DNA of 64,000 bases from Duganella fentianensis (GCF_009857835.1 NZ_WWCL01000002.1:868001-932000), one strand, 5' to 3'. Numbered from the stretch's first letter, positions 37,347-46,660 are shown. Notes: generated from the letters alone by a model not told the origin. A program made the numbers and translations.

Positions 37347-39056
37347 TTAGTCTTCAAGGCCGCCCTGTGCGGCCTTGTGTTTTGCGCCGGCGCCACGCGT
37401 CTCGCGCAGGAACAGTGTACCGACCACGGCCGTCAGCAAGGCGATGGCAATCGGATACCACAGGCCGTAGTAGATATCGCCCTTGTAGGCCACCAGTGCA
37501 AACGACACCGTTGGTAGCAGGCCGCCGAACCAGCCATTGCCCAGATGGTAGGGCAGCGACATGGCCGTGTAGCGTATGCGGGTGGGGAACATCTCTACCA
37601 GCATGGCGGCGATGGGGCCGTACACCATGGTCACATACAGCACCAGTACAAACAGGATGGCCACCACCATGGGCTTGTGGATCTGGCCTTCATCGGCCCG
37701 GCTAGGGTAGCCGGCCGCCTTGATGCTCACCGCCAGTGCCTTCTTGAGCTGGGTTTCCGCCAGTTTGCTGGGCTGATCGAAATCGACCCCGCTGGCTGTC
37801 ATGCTGGCGTTGAAGGCTTCCAGTTCAGTCGTGCCGATACGGATGCGGGCGATGCTGCCGGCCGGCGCATCCTCATGGGCATAGGCCACCGAAGCGTTCG
37901 ATAACAGGCTGGCGGCGATATCGCAGGATGAAGGATAGCGGATGGTGTTGCTGGGGCTGAACTGGAAATGGCAGGAAGCCGGATCGGCGATCAGTGTGAC
38001 GGGCGCTTTTTCCAGCGCTGCCTCGAGCGCAGGGTTGCCGTAATGGGTGAGGGCGCCGAACAGGGGGAAATAGGTGGCGGCGGCCAGCACGCAGCCGCTG
38101 AGGATGATCCATTTGCGCCCGTAACGGTCCGACAGTTTGCCGAACACTACGAAAAATGGTGTGGCCAGTGCCAGCGACATGGCGCTCATCAGATTGGCCG
38201 TGGCGCCATCGATCTTCAGCGTCTGGGTCATGAAGAACAAGGCATAGAACTGGCCCGTGTACCACACGGCGGCCTGGCCCATGGTCAGCCCGAACAGGGC
38301 GATGATGGCCAGGCGCAGATTGGACCAGCGGCCGAAGGCTTCCTGTATCGGCGCGCTGGAACCACGGCCTTCCGCCTTCATGCGCGCGAACATGGGGGAT
38401 TCGCCCATGGACATGCGTATCCATACGGAGATCCCCAGCAGGATCACGGAAACCAGGAAAGGCACGCGCCAGCCCCAGTGGGCAAACTCGGCTTCGCCCG
38501 TGGCCATGCGTGTGCCTAGTATTACCAGCAGGGAAAGCAGCAGGCCCAGCGTGGCGGTAGTCTGTATCCACGAGGTGAACAGGCCGCGCTTGCCGTCCGG
38601 CGCATGTTCGGCCACATAGGTCGCCGCGCCACCATATTCGCCGCCCAGTGCCAGCCCTTGCAGCACACGCAGGATGACCAGACTGATGGGCGCCGCAATG
38701 CCGATGGCGTGATAGGCCGGCAGCAGGCCGACCAGAAAAGTCGAGCCGCCCATGATAAAAATGGTGATCAGAAAAGTGTGCTTGCGGCCCACCAGATCGC
38801 CCAGACGGCCAAACACCAGCGCGCCGAACGGGCGCACCAGAAAGCCGGCGGCAAAAGCCAGCAGGGCGAAGATGAAGCTGGTCGCGCTATCGCTGACAAA
38901 GAACTGTTTGGCGATAATCGGCGCCAGCGCACCATACAGATAGAAGTCGTACCATTCGAATACGGTGCCGAGCGACGATCCGATGATGACCTTGCGTTCC
39001 TGCGCAGTTAACGGCGGTGATGGATGCTGTGGGCGTACTGCAGCGCCTCGCACCAT
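37347..39056 (-). CDS. MHS-family MFS symporter with periplasmic insert
   Basis: Proton-coupled carboxylate/metabolite symporter of the major facilitator superfamily, 569 residues and about 12 membrane helices. The MFS loop 2-3 motif is GRLGDLVGRK (83-92) and its second-half copy is GKLSDRYGRK (306-315). Between TM9 and TM10 there is an unusual loop of about 120 residues (338-461) with a pair of cysteines (362 and 378). Good ribosome site AGGAG before ATG 39056. It is convergent with the fadJ-like gene and divergent from the thiolase, so it may import the acid that this cluster degrades. Confidence 0.88.
   Translation of the reverse strand: MVRGAAVRPQHPSPPLTAQERKVIIGSSLGTVFEWYDFYLYGALAPIIAKQFFVSDSATSFIFALLAFAAGFLVRPFGALVFGRLGDLVGRKHTFLITIFIMGGSTFLVGLLPAYHAIGIAAPISLVILRVLQGLALGGEYGGAATYVAEHAPDGKRGLFTSWIQTTATLGLLLSLLVILGTRMATGEAEFAHWGWRVPFLVSVILLGISVWIRMSMGESPMFARMKAEGRGSSAPIQEAFGRWSNLRLAIIALFGLTMGQAAVWYTGQFYALFFMTQTLKIDGATANLMSAMSLALATPFFVVFGKLSDRYGRKWIILSGCVLAAATYFPLFGALTHYGNPALEAALEKAPVTLIADPASCHFQFSPSNTIRYPSSCDIAASLLSNASVAYAHEDAPAGSIARIRIGTTELEAFNASMTASGVDFDQPSKLAETQLKKALAVSIKAAGYPSRADEGQIHKPMVVAILFVLVLYVTMVYGPIAAMLVEMFPTRIRYTAMSLPYHLGNGWFGGLLPTVSFALVAYKGDIYYGLWYPIAIALLTAVVGTLFLRETRGAGAKHKAAQGGLED
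37356..37383 (+). terminator. Terminator of fadJ-like gene within the convergent MFS gene
   Basis: AAGGCCGC / GCGGCCTT with a CCTGT loop and gtgtttt tail. It lies inside the last codons of the convergent transporter gene, so the same bases encode its C terminus. Confidence 0.6.
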
Positions 39057-39186
39057 GTTGGTCTCCTGAGTCTTTTATTGTTATGGCTGGAAAGATTGCT
39101 AGTTCATCAGCCTGCTGCTAGTGTGAGCCGCGTAACTTACGCAGTGCTTGCGGTGAACTTACCGCCCGCTTACACGGGGTTTGCGA

Positions 39187-39222
39187 ACGATCGTGCTTAT
39201 TTGTCTCCAAGTGTGCTATGCT
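39187..39222 (+). promoter_or_regulatory. Thiolase promoter with candidate operator
   Basis: Extended -10 TGC-TATGCT (39214-39222). ACGATCGTGCTTAT at 39187-39200, containing the palindrome ACGATCGT, resembles the motif in the fadJ-like promoter. The 195-base gap between the transporter and thiolase holds nothing else clear. Confidence 0.45.
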
Positions 39223-39251
39223 GGGTTTTCTAACCTATAACGGAGACTCCG

Positions 39252-40430
39252 ATGATGGATGCTGTAATCGTTTCGACTGCACGTACCCCGCTGGCCAAAT
39301 CGTGGAAAGGCGCTTTCAACATGACCCATGGCGCCACGCTGGGCGGCCATGCCCTGCAGGCGGCGATCAGCCGGGCCGGACTTGAGGCGGGTGAAGTGGA
39401 AGACGTGCTGGTAGGCTGCGCCAATCCGGAAGGCGCCACGGGCGGCAATATCGCCCGCCAGATCGCCCTGCGCGCGGGCTGCCCCGTCAGCACGGCCGGC
39501 ATGACCATCAACCGCTTCTGTTCGTCCGGCCTGCAGACCATCGCTACCGCGGCCCAGCGCATCATTGCCGGCGAAGGCGACATCTATGCGGCCGGCGGCG
39601 TGGAGTCCATCTCCTGCGTGCAACAGGAAATGAACCTGCATATGTACAAGGAAGTGTGGCTCGCGCAACACAAACCGGAACTCTACTGGCCCATGCTGCA
39701 GACGGCCGAAACCGTGGCCAAGCGCTACGGCATCAGCCGCCAGCGTCAGGATGAATACGGCGTGCAGAGCCAGCAGCGCGCTGCTGCGGCGCAGGCGGCC
39801 GGTCTGTTCGATGCAGAAATTGCGCCCATGACGACGGTAATGGGCGTGGCCGACAAGGCCAGCGGCATGCTGCTGTCGCGCGAAGTGACGATCAGCGCCG
39901 ACGAAGGCATACGGGCCGATACCACTTATGAAGGCGTGGCCAAGATCCGCACGGCGCTGCCGGGCGGCGTGATCAGCGCCGGCAATGCCAGCCAGTTTTC
40001 CGATGGCGCCTCGATGGCCATCGTGATGAGCGCCGCCACGGCCGCAGCCAAAGGGCTGCAGCCGCTGGGCATCTTCCGCGGCTTTGCCGTAGCCGGCTGC
40101 GAGCCTGATGAAATGGGCATAGGTCCGGTCTACGCCATTCCCAAACTGCTCAAGAAAGCCGGTCTGAAGGTCGAGGACATCGGCCTGTGGGAGCTCAATG
40201 AAGCGTTTGCCGTGCAGGTGCTGTACTGCGCCGACCAACTGGGCATACCGATGGACCGGCTCAACGTCAACGGCGGCGCCATCGCTGTAGGCCATCCGTA
40301 TGGCGTTTCCGGTGCTCGCCTGACGGGCCACGCCCTGATCGAAGGCAAGCGGCGCGGCGTGAAATATGTGGTGGTCACCATGTGCATAGGTGGCGGCCAG
40401 GGCGCTGCCGGCCTGTTCGAAGTGGTCTGA
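39252..40430 (+). CDS. Acetyl-CoA acyltransferase (thiolase)
   Basis: Thiolytic cleavage of 3-ketoacyl-CoA, or condensation of acetyl-CoA; 392 residues. The nucleophile is Cys90 in [10 protein letters not shown], His348 lies in [10 protein letters not shown] and the second Cys378 in [10 protein letters not shown] 39252 follows GGAGACTCC. The degradative (FadA/FadI-like) assignment comes from neighbouring beta-oxidation genes; a PhaA role is possible. It heads the run thiolase-Dabb-SDR-CurA-GNAT on the plus strand. Confidence 0.93.
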   Translation: MMDAVIVSTARTPLAKSWKGAFNMTHGATLGGHALQAAISRAGLEAGEVEDVLVGCANPEGATGGNIARQIALRAGCPVSTAGMTINRFCSSGLQTIATAAQRIIAGEGDIYAAGGVESISCVQQEMNLHMYKEVWLAQHKPELYWPMLQTAETVAKRYGISRQRQDEYGVQSQQRAAAAQAAGLFDAEIAPMTTVMGVADKASGMLLSREVTISADEGIRADTTYEGVAKIRTALPGGVISAGNASQFSDGASMAIVMSAATAAAKGLQPLGIFRGFAVAGCEPDEMGIGPVYAIPKLLKKAGLKVEDIGLWELNEAFAVQVLYCADQLGIPMDRLNVNGGAIAVGHPYGVSGARLTGHALIEGKRRGVKYVVVTMCIGGGQGAAGLFEVV

Positions 40431-40535
40431 GCCGGGCTGCCATCCTTGCCGGTGGTGGTGCAAGCGCCGTAAAAGCGGTATGCTGCGCGCCACGTCAACA
40501 AGGATGGCGCCCTTGCCGCGCCAGATAGGAACACT

Positions 40536-40838
40536 ATGATCAAGCACATCGTCATGTGGAAGCTCAAGGAGCACGCCGAAGGGGCCGACCGCGCCACCAA
40601 TGCCGCCAGGATGAAGGCCATGCTGGACGCCTGCGCCGGCATTGTGCCCGGCATCCTCAAGCTGGAAGCCGTGGTGGCCCAGCCGGGGCTGGAAGCGACT
40701 TACGATGTGCTGCTGTACTCCGAATTTGCTGATCAGGCGGCACTGGACGCCTATCAGCATCATCCCCAACATGTGGCACTGAAGCCGTTCTTCGGCGCCG
40801 TGCGCGAAGCGCGCCAGTGCATGGACTATGAGGTCTGA
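40536..40838 (+). CDS. Dabb (stress-responsive alpha/beta barrel) protein
   Basis: 100 residues, a ferredoxin-like dimeric alpha/beta barrel. MIKHIVMWKL at the start, and YDVLLYSEFADQAALDAYQHHPQH followed by FFGAVREAR at the end, are typical of the family. Members often sit in catabolic or biosynthetic clusters, sometimes as cyclases or isomerases; the function of this one is unknown. It lies 105 bases after the thiolase and six bases before the SDR gene. Confidence 0.85.
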   Translation: MIKHIVMWKLKEHAEGADRATNAARMKAMLDACAGIVPGILKLEAVVAQPGLEATYDVLLYSEFADQAALDAYQHHPQHVALKPFFGAVREARQCMDYEV

Positions 40839-40844
40839 ACCATC

Positions 40845-41627
40845 ATGCGTACTACTCAGGAATTGTTTTCTCTGGCCGGTAAAACGGCACTGGTAACGGG
40901 CGGCTCCCGTGGTCTGGGCCTGCAGATGGCGCTGGCGCTGGGCGAGCAGGGGGCGCGCGTAGTGATTTCGGCACGCAAACAGGCTGAACTGGATGAGGCC
41001 GTGGCCTTGCTCAAGCAGCGCGGCATCGATGCCAGCAGCGTAGCGGCCGATCTGTCCAGCGAAGCAGACGCGGAAGCGCTGGTTTCCGCCGCACTGGCGC
41101 AGCTGGGCCACATCGATATTCTGATCAACAACGCCGGCGCCAGCTGGGGCGCACCGGCCGAGGATCATCCCGTGGCGGCATGGGACAAGGTGATGAACCT
41201 GAATATACGCGGCATCTTCCTCGTCTCGCAACTGGTGGGCAAGCGCTCGATGATTCCGCGCCAGTACGGCCGCATCATTAACATTGCTTCGATTGCAGGT
41301 CTGGCCGGCAATCCGCCCGGCACCATGCAGACCATTGCCTACAACACCTCGAAGGGCGCGGTGGTGAACTTTACCCGCACGCTGGCCGGCGAATGGGGCC
41401 GTTTCGGCATCACCGTCAATGCGCTGGCGCCTGGCTTCTTCCCGTCCAAGATGACCCATGGTCTGCTGGCCCAGATGGGCGCCGATCAGCTGGCCAAAGA
41501 TGCGCCGCTGGGCCGTCTGGGCGACGATGAAGACCTGAAAGGGGCGGCCGTGCTGTTCGCCTCGGATGCAGGCAAGCATATCACCGGCCAGATACTCGCA
41601 GTCGATGGCGGGGTGTCGGCAGTATGA
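40845..41627 (+). CDS. SDR family oxidoreductase
   Basis: Short-chain dehydrogenase, 260 residues. TGGSRGLG (about 18-25) binds the dinucleotide, NNAG lies near 95, and the catalytic Tyr-x-x-x-Lys is YNTSK near 166. The Arg after strand 2 (SARKQAE) suggests NADP(H). The end VDGGVSAV is typical of FabG-like reductases. Substrate not predictable; context suggests a hydroxyacyl- or ketoacyl-CoA. The stop overlaps the next start by ATGA. Confidence 0.9.
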   Translation: MRTTQELFSLAGKTALVTGGSRGLGLQMALALGEQGARVVISARKQAELDEAVALLKQRGIDASSVAADLSSEADAEALVSAALAQLGHIDILINNAGASWGAPAEDHPVAAWDKVMNLNIRGIFLVSQLVGKRSMIPRQYGRIINIASIAGLAGNPPGTMQTIAYNTSKGAVVNFTRTLAGEWGRFGITVNALAPGFFPSKMTHGLLAQMGADQLAKDAPLGRLGDDEDLKGAAVLFASDAGKHITGQILAVDGGVSAV

Positions 41628-42634
41628 CGCCTGAAATTCCCGCAACTTACCAGCGCATCGTACTGGCTGCCCGTCCGCGCGGGCCGGTGGCCGAACAGAA
41701 CTTCCGCCTCGAAAGCGTTGCCGTACCGGCGCTGGCCGATGGCGAAGTTCTGGTGCGCAACCACTACCTGTCGCTTGATCCGTATATGCGCGGCCGCATG
41801 AGCGCAGCCAAGAGCTATGCGGCATCGCAGGCGCTCGATCACACCATGATAGGCAATACTGTCGGGCAGGTGGTGGCTAGCCGCCATGCCGATTTTGCCG
41901 TGGGCGATTATGCTGGCGGCCTGCTGGGCTGGGCCGAGATGGGCGTGGCCGACGGTAGCTTGCTGCGCAAGCTCGATATCAGCCGGATTCCCCTTTCCGT
42001 GTATCTGGGCGCGGCCGGCATGCCGGGCATGGCTGCCTGGTATGGTCTGAATCAGATCATCGCGCCCAAGACTGGCGAAACCATCGTAGTGTCCGCCGCC
42101 AGTGGCGCGGTGGGCAGCGTGGTGGGCCAGCTGGCCAAGCTGCAGGGCTGCCGCGTGGTCGGCATCGCCGGCGGACCAGAAAAATGCGCCCATGTGCGCG
42201 AGGTGCTGGGCTTTGATGCCTGCGTGGACTACAAGGCGGGTCAGCTCGAAGCCGATCTGGCGGCGGCCACGCCGGATGGTGTCGATGGCATATTCGAGAA
42301 TGTGGGCGGCGCCACGCTGGATGCCGCGCTGGCGCGCAGCAATGCGTTTGGCCGCATCGCCCTGTGCGGGCTGATAGGCGGCTTCAACGGGCAGGAGATG
42401 CCGATCAAGAATTCGCGCATCCTGCTGATCAACCGCCTGAGCCTGCGCGGCTTCATCGTGACCGAGCATATGGACCTGTGGCCGCAAGGGCTGGAACAGC
42501 TCGCTGCGCTGGTAGCCGAGGGCAAGCTGAAATATCATGAGACCGTTGCGGCAGGGCTGGCAGCCGCGCCGCAAGCATTTATGGGACTGCTGCAAGGGCA
42601 GAATCTGGGCAAACAACTGGTGAAACTGATCTGA
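41624..42634 (+). CDS. NADP-dependent MDR oxidoreductase (CurA type)
   Basis: Zinc-independent medium-chain reductase, 336 residues, related to curcumin/leukotriene B4 reductases that reduce alpha,beta-unsaturated carbonyls. SLDPYMRGRM near 49 and the nucleotide motif AASGAVGSVVGQLAK near 160 are family marks, and no zinc cysteines are present. It overlaps the SDR gene by four bases and the next GNAT gene by one base, so it is in a tightly coupled operon. Confidence 0.92.
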   Translation: MTPEIPATYQRIVLAARPRGPVAEQNFRLESVAVPALADGEVLVRNHYLSLDPYMRGRMSAAKSYAASQALDHTMIGNTVGQVVASRHADFAVGDYAGGLLGWAEMGVADGSLLRKLDISRIPLSVYLGAAGMPGMAAWYGLNQIIAPKTGETIVVSAASGAVGSVVGQLAKLQGCRVVGIAGGPEKCAHVREVLGFDACVDYKAGQLEADLAAATPDGVDGIFENVGGATLDAALARSNAFGRIALCGLIGGFNGQEMPIKNSRILLINRLSLRGFIVTEHMDLWPQGLEQLAALVAEGKLKYHETVAAGLAAAPQAFMGLLQGQNLGKQLVKLI

Positions 42635-43065
42635 TGACGCTATCCAATTGCAGTGTGACAGTAGGCGACTGGCCTAGCCTGAAGGAACAGGCGCAGGCCA
42701 TCCGCATGGAAGTCTTCGTGCAGGAACAGAATGTTCCGGCCGAACTCGAAATGGACCAGATGGATGCTGTGTGCATCCACGCCATCGCCTACGATGGCGC
42801 AGGTGTTGCGGTTGGCACGGGCCGTTTGCTGCCGGATGGTCACATCGGCCGCATGGCAGTGCGCAAGAGCGCGCGTGGCACAGGCGTCGGTGGCCAGCTG
42901 CTGCAGGCGCTGATGGCGCGTGCCCATGCGCGGGGCGACCGCGTGCTGGCGCTCAGTGCCCAGAGCCATGCAGCACCGTTCTACCAGCGCCACGGCTTCG
43001 TGATCGAAGGCGACGAATTCTATGAAGCGGGCATTGCCCATATCAACATGGTGTACCGCTATTAA
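42634..43065 (+). CDS. GNAT family N-acetyltransferase (ElaA-like)
   Basis: 143 residues. The acetyl-CoA pyrophosphate-binding motif is RKSARGTGVGGQLL (about 75-88), preceded by HIGRMAV. The N-terminal part VFVQEQNVPAELEMDQMD is typical of the ElaA/YjcF-like subgroup. Acceptor unknown. Its ATG overlaps the stop of the CurA-type gene (TGATG). Last gene of this operon, followed by a terminator-like hairpin. Confidence 0.88.
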   Translation: MTLSNCSVTVGDWPSLKEQAQAIRMEVFVQEQNVPAELEMDQMDAVCIHAIAYDGAGVAVGTGRLLPDGHIGRMAVRKSARGTGVGGQLLQALMARAHARGDRVLALSAQSHAAPFYQRHGFVIEGDEFYEAGIAHINMVYRY

Positions 43066-43088
43066 TTAGCGTTCTTGCGCCAGCTTCC

Positions 43089-43115
43089 GGGTCAGTTCTG
43101 GCCCCGCATTTTTTG
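43089..43115 (+). terminator. Terminator-like hairpin after the GNAT gene
   Basis: GGGTCAG / CTGGCCC (one wobble pair) with a TT loop, then cgcattttttg. It lies 24 bases after the GNAT stop and 15 bases before the next start codon. Confidence 0.55.
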
Positions 43116-43129
43116 AAGGGCAATAACTG

Positions 43130-44488
43130 ATGGCTGATTTTCTCACCACCCTCAACCGCAATCCGCTGACGGCTCCGCTGGCCAAGGCGCTGGGCCTGCC
43201 TAACCCGGTGCCGCTGGCCCGTTCGGCCACCGGTTATGAGACTACTCCGTATGCTGGCAAGGCGGTACTGCTGCAGGCAGCGCCGAATAGCTATGCGCAC
43301 GCGTCCCTGTTGCAGGCCGTGCGTAACGGTGGCGGCGAGCCGGTGCTGTCAGGGTTCAGCGAAAAGCTCGATGTCGCGGTGTTCGATGCTACGGGTTGTA
43401 GTACGCCTGCCGACGCGCAGGCGCTGTATGAAACTTTTCACGGACTGGCACGCAAGCTGGCCGTGAACGGCCGTGTGCTGATCGTTGCAGCCCTGCACGA
43501 CGACAGCGCCGCCCCTGTGGCCGTGGCCACGGCGCGCGGCGTCGAAGGTTTTGCCCGTTCGCTGGGCAAGGAGCTGGGGCGCAAAGGCGTGACGGTCAAT
43601 CTGGCTTATGTCGCGCCCGATGCGGTTGAACGGCTCGAGGGCGTGGTACGGTTCTTCTGCGGCACCCAGACCACCTATGTATCTGGTCAGGCCGTGCGCG
43701 TGACGGCCACTGCCGCCGTAGCGCCGGCAGCGCCTGCACCGGCATACAGTTCTGCACTGGCCGGCAAGGTCGCGCTGGTGACGGGTAGTGCACGTGGTAT
43801 TGGCCTGGCAGTGGCCGAGCGGCTGTTGCAGGAAGGTGCGCAAGTAGTTTGCCTCGACGTGCCCGCCGTGGAGCAGGAACTGCAACAGACCTGCGCCCGC
43901 ATCGGTGCGTTGCCGCTGGCGCTAGATATAGCCGCGCCCGATGCACCGGCCCGGCTGTCGGCCTATTTCCGCGAGCGTTTTGGCGGGCTCGATATCCTGA
44001 TCCACAACGCCGGCATCACGCGTGACCGCACCATCGCCAATATGACGCCAGTTCAGTGGGATCAGGTGCTGGCCGTGAATTTCGCCGCAATCACGGAAAT
44101 CGATAAGGTACTGCTGCAGGATGGCACGGTACGTGATGGCGGGCGCGTGGTCTGCCTGTCGTCCATCAGCGGTATCGCCGGAAATTTTGGCCAGACCAAC
44201 TATGCCTACACCAAGGCGGCCCTGATCGGCTATGTGGCGGCGCAGGCTGGCCGGCTCGGTGCGCGCGGCATCTGCATCAATGCGGTGGCACCCGGTTTCA
44301 TCGAAACGGCCATGACGGCCAAGATGCCGTTCTTCATGCGGGAAATGGGGCGGCGTCTGAATTCCGTCCAGCAGGGCGGCCAGCCGCGCGATGCGGCCGA
44401 GCTGATTACCTTCCTCGCCACGCCCGGCGCCTCTGGCCTTACGGGCAACACCATCCGCGTCTGCGGTCAGGGCCTGATCGGCGCCTGA
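43130..44488 (+). CDS. 3-oxoacyl-ACP/CoA reductase, FabG4 type
   Basis: High-molecular-weight FabG homologue, 452 residues. An N-terminal degenerate Rossmann domain (about 30-195) without the glycine motif is followed by a complete SDR domain (about 210-452) with TGSARGIG, NAGITRD and the catalytic YAYTK. FabG4 proteins reduce 3-ketoacyl-CoA or -ACP and usually prefer NADH. It follows the beta-oxidation-like genes but has a terminator in front and a good ribosome site (GAAGGGC), so it has its own promoter. Confidence 0.92.
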   Translation: MADFLTTLNRNPLTAPLAKALGLPNPVPLARSATGYETTPYAGKAVLLQAAPNSYAHASLLQAVRNGGGEPVLSGFSEKLDVAVFDATGCSTPADAQALYETFHGLARKLAVNGRVLIVAALHDDSAAPVAVATARGVEGFARSLGKELGRKGVTVNLAYVAPDAVERLEGVVRFFCGTQTTYVSGQAVRVTATAAVAPAAPAPAYSSALAGKVALVTGSARGIGLAVAERLLQEGAQVVCLDVPAVEQELQQTCARIGALPLALDIAAPDAPARLSAYFRERFGGLDILIHNAGITRDRTIANMTPVQWDQVLAVNFAAITEIDKVLLQDGTVRDGGRVVCLSSISGIAGNFGQTNYAYTKAALIGYVAAQAGRLGARGICINAVAPGFIETAMTAKMPFFMREMGRRLNSVQQGGQPRDAAELITFLATPGASGLTGNTIRVCGQGLIGA

Positions 44489-44500
44489 AGCCGCAGGGGA

Positions 44501-44531
44501 GGTGCATTAGCCTGAGTCAGGCTAGTGCACC
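44501..44531. terminator. Near-perfect 31-bp palindrome between convergent genes
   Basis: GGTGCATTAGCCTGA and TCAGGCTAGTGCACC form a 15-base stem around a single G, with only one wobble position. It includes the stop codon of the NRDE gene. There is no T tract on either side, so termination efficiency is doubtful. Confidence 0.55.
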
Positions 44532-45265
44532 TGCATTTCGTGCAGACAGGCTGGCGCGTTGGTGTACAGCTTGACCACGGTGGAAGTGCGGGTGCCGTAT
44601 GCCGGACTTTCGATACGCACGGCGGATAACATGCGCTCGACGTCGAGCGACACCCCGGTCTCCGGCAAGCGCATGTCCGGTGCCTGAGTGGTATCGGACA
44701 GCATTTCGAAATAGGCTTCGTCCGGCGCACCCAGACACAGCAGACTGGCGAACTGGGCTTTGGTCTTCACCACTTTGGGCCATGGCGCGTCCAGCAGCGC
44801 GTTCGATAGGCCATATACGCCCGGTTCCAGTGGCTTGCCGTTGCGCGCATCGCCATCGCCGCGATTGGAATACCAGATCAGGGTCTGGCCATCGCTGAGC
44901 ACCAGATTGAAGCCATTGTAGGCCTGCGCCTGCGGACGGATCTGCGCCACATATTCTTCCAGCGTCATGTTCCCCGCCAGAAAATCGGCCACCAGTCCGC
45001 CGCGCGAAGGCGCATCGTCGCGCTGTTCGGCTGGCGCGCGGATATTCGTAATGGCGGCAAAGCGCGAGGCCGGTCCACCGTCTTCGGCGCGGGTGATACC
45101 CATCCAGCTACCGCCGGCCTGCAGGTCGCGGCCCGCATAGATGCGCGGATGTTCGGGCCAGTAACCGGCCGGCGCCGTGGCGCGCTGGTAGTACTCGTCG
45201 CGGTTGGCGGCGGCGATCAGGGGAACGGCTGGCACCACCTGCCAGGCAAAAACGATCAGGCACAT
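44522..45265 (-). CDS. NRDE family protein (TANGO2-like)
   Basis: 247 residues with the family-defining AANRDEYY motif near residue 20 and Cys2 after the start Met, which resembles the N-terminal nucleophile of Ntn hydrolases. Animal TANGO2 belongs to the same family and has been linked to heme and lipid handling; the bacterial role is unknown. ATG 45265 gives MCLIVFAWQ; the longer ORF overlaps the DUF4936 gene and is rejected. Start overlaps that gene's end by 10 bases. Confidence 0.9.
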   Translation of the reverse strand: MCLIVFAWQVVPAVPLIAAANRDEYYQRATAPAGYWPEHPRIYAGRDLQAGGSWMGITRAEDGGPASRFAAITNIRAPAEQRDDAPSRGGLVADFLAGNMTLEEYVAQIRPQAQAYNGFNLVLSDGQTLIWYSNRGDGDARNGKPLEPGVYGLSNALLDAPWPKVVKTKAQFASLLCLGAPDEAYFEMLSDTTQAPDMRLPETGVSLDVERMLSAVRIESPAYGTRTSTVVKLYTNAPACLHEMQVH

Positions 45266-45543
45266 GGGGCAATATCCACAAATACTTCGGTATGGCGCGC
45301 ACCGTCGATATGCGCGGCCAGACCAGCCGCCAAGACGGCCTGCGCCAGTTCCGCTTCGAAGGCCGGTGCGCAGCCGCCGTACACTTCCATCCAGGTCTGC
45401 AAGCCCTCCTTGGCGTCGGGACGGCGTTTCAGCGCGCACTGCACGCCGTGGCGGGTGCCCAGCGCGGCCTGCATGACCTGTACCTGCGGCAGCAATGCAG
45501 CCGCCTGCGCCTCGGCGACGCGGTAATAGATGTACAGGTCCAT
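45256..45543 (-). CDS. DUF4936 family protein
   Basis: 95 residues, no signal peptide; MDLYIYYRV start and MEVYGG motif near 52 fit the DUF4936 family, found mostly in Betaproteobacteria next to ygfZ and NRDE genes. Function unknown. One base separates it from ygfZ upstream and it overlaps the NRDE gene downstream, so the three form one unit. Confidence 0.85.
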   Translation of the reverse strand: MDLYIYYRVAEAQAAALLPQVQVMQAALGTRHGVQCALKRRPDAKEGLQTWMEVYGGCAPAFEAELAQAVLAAGLAAHIDGARHTEVFVDIAPCA

Positions 45544-45544
45544 A

Positions 45545-46561
45545 TCAGACGTCGAGTGCGTCCAGCAGGTAGGGCATGCTGTGGAATTCCAGCGCCGTGC
45601 CTTCGGCCGAACCGAGCCGCACGGAGGCCGCCTCGATGGCAGCCAGCTTCATTTCCACCAGTGCGTCGATACCGCCACGGCCATTCGGCGCCGTATTGAC
45701 GATCATGCCGCAAGGCTGCTCGGGATCGGCGGTGGCAAACACTTCGGCACCGGCCACGGCAGCCTGATCCGGTATGGTGACCAGCGTGGTGCGGCGCTTG
45801 AGCTTGCCCAGATACTGGCTGCGCGCGACGATTTCCTGACCGGGGTAGCAACCTTTCTTGAAGTTCACGCCACCCAGCAGTTCGAAATTGATCATCTGCG
45901 GCACAAACTGTTCCTGCGTAGCCTTGCTAATCTGCGGCACGCCGGCGTGGATGCAACTGAGCTGCCAGCTGGCGGCATCGCCCACGGTCAGGCGCTCGGC
46001 CAGTTCCGGCAGCACCGTACGCGCGACTTCCTGACTCATCAGCCACTGGTAGCGCGGCGCGCCGAAAGCATCGGCCAGACGGATCAGGGTGCCCAGCGGA
46101 TGCAGCAGCAGGCCATACGGACGGGCCGGCAGTGGCTCAAACCAGGTTTGCAGCACGGCTTCGGCCAGCCCGCCACCCAGACCGATGACGACCTGATGGG
46201 CCGGCTGTTCGGTTGCGTCGCTGAGCTTGGTCTTGGCGCGCAGCACGAACATGCTCAAGCGCTTCTGGACGGCAGCCTGGATATCACGCGGCAGCTGCAG
46301 CAGCAGGGTGCTATCGTTGCGCCACATGAGGAAGGAGGCCAGCAGCCGGCCTTTGGGCGAGCAATAGCCGGCCAGACGGGCTTCACCGGCAGCCAGATGC
46401 TCGACATCGTTAGTCAGCTGGCCATGCAGGAAATGGGCCGATTCTTCGCCGTCGAGGGCGATCAGACCCTGATCGGTGATGGGCGCGACAAAGCCAACGG
46501 CCAACTGGGTAGTATTCAGGGACTGCGCCTTGGGCGCTAATAATTCATTCCAGAGAGACAT
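45545..46561 (-). CDS. ygfZ: Folate-binding Fe-S cluster maintenance protein YgfZ
   Basis: GcvT-like protein that supports certain iron-sulfur enzymes, including MiaB, in a folate-dependent manner. It has 338 residues. The YgfZ signature KGCYPGQEIVARSQYLG with its conserved Cys is near residue 232. The N-terminal region has HFLHGQLTNDVEHL. No clear Shine-Dalgarno before ATG 46561. Divergent from mltG across 164 bases. Confidence 0.93.
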   Translation of the reverse strand: MSLWNELLAPKAQSLNTTQLAVGFVAPITDQGLIALDGEESAHFLHGQLTNDVEHLAAGEARLAGYCSPKGRLLASFLMWRNDSTLLLQLPRDIQAAVQKRLSMFVLRAKTKLSDATEQPAHQVVIGLGGGLAEAVLQTWFEPLPARPYGLLLHPLGTLIRLADAFGAPRYQWLMSQEVARTVLPELAERLTVGDAASWQLSCIHAGVPQISKATQEQFVPQMINFELLGGVNFKKGCYPGQEIVARSQYLGKLKRRTTLVTIPDQAAVAGAEVFATADPEQPCGMIVNTAPNGRGGIDALVEMKLAAIEAASVRLGSAEGTALEFHSMPYLLDALDV

Positions 46562-46660
46562 AATTTTTTCGATTTAACGATTAAGGCATTATCATTACGG
46601 GCTCATTATAGTGATGTCGAGCAGATCGCGTCGGATACGGCGCAAAACATGACACTGGCG

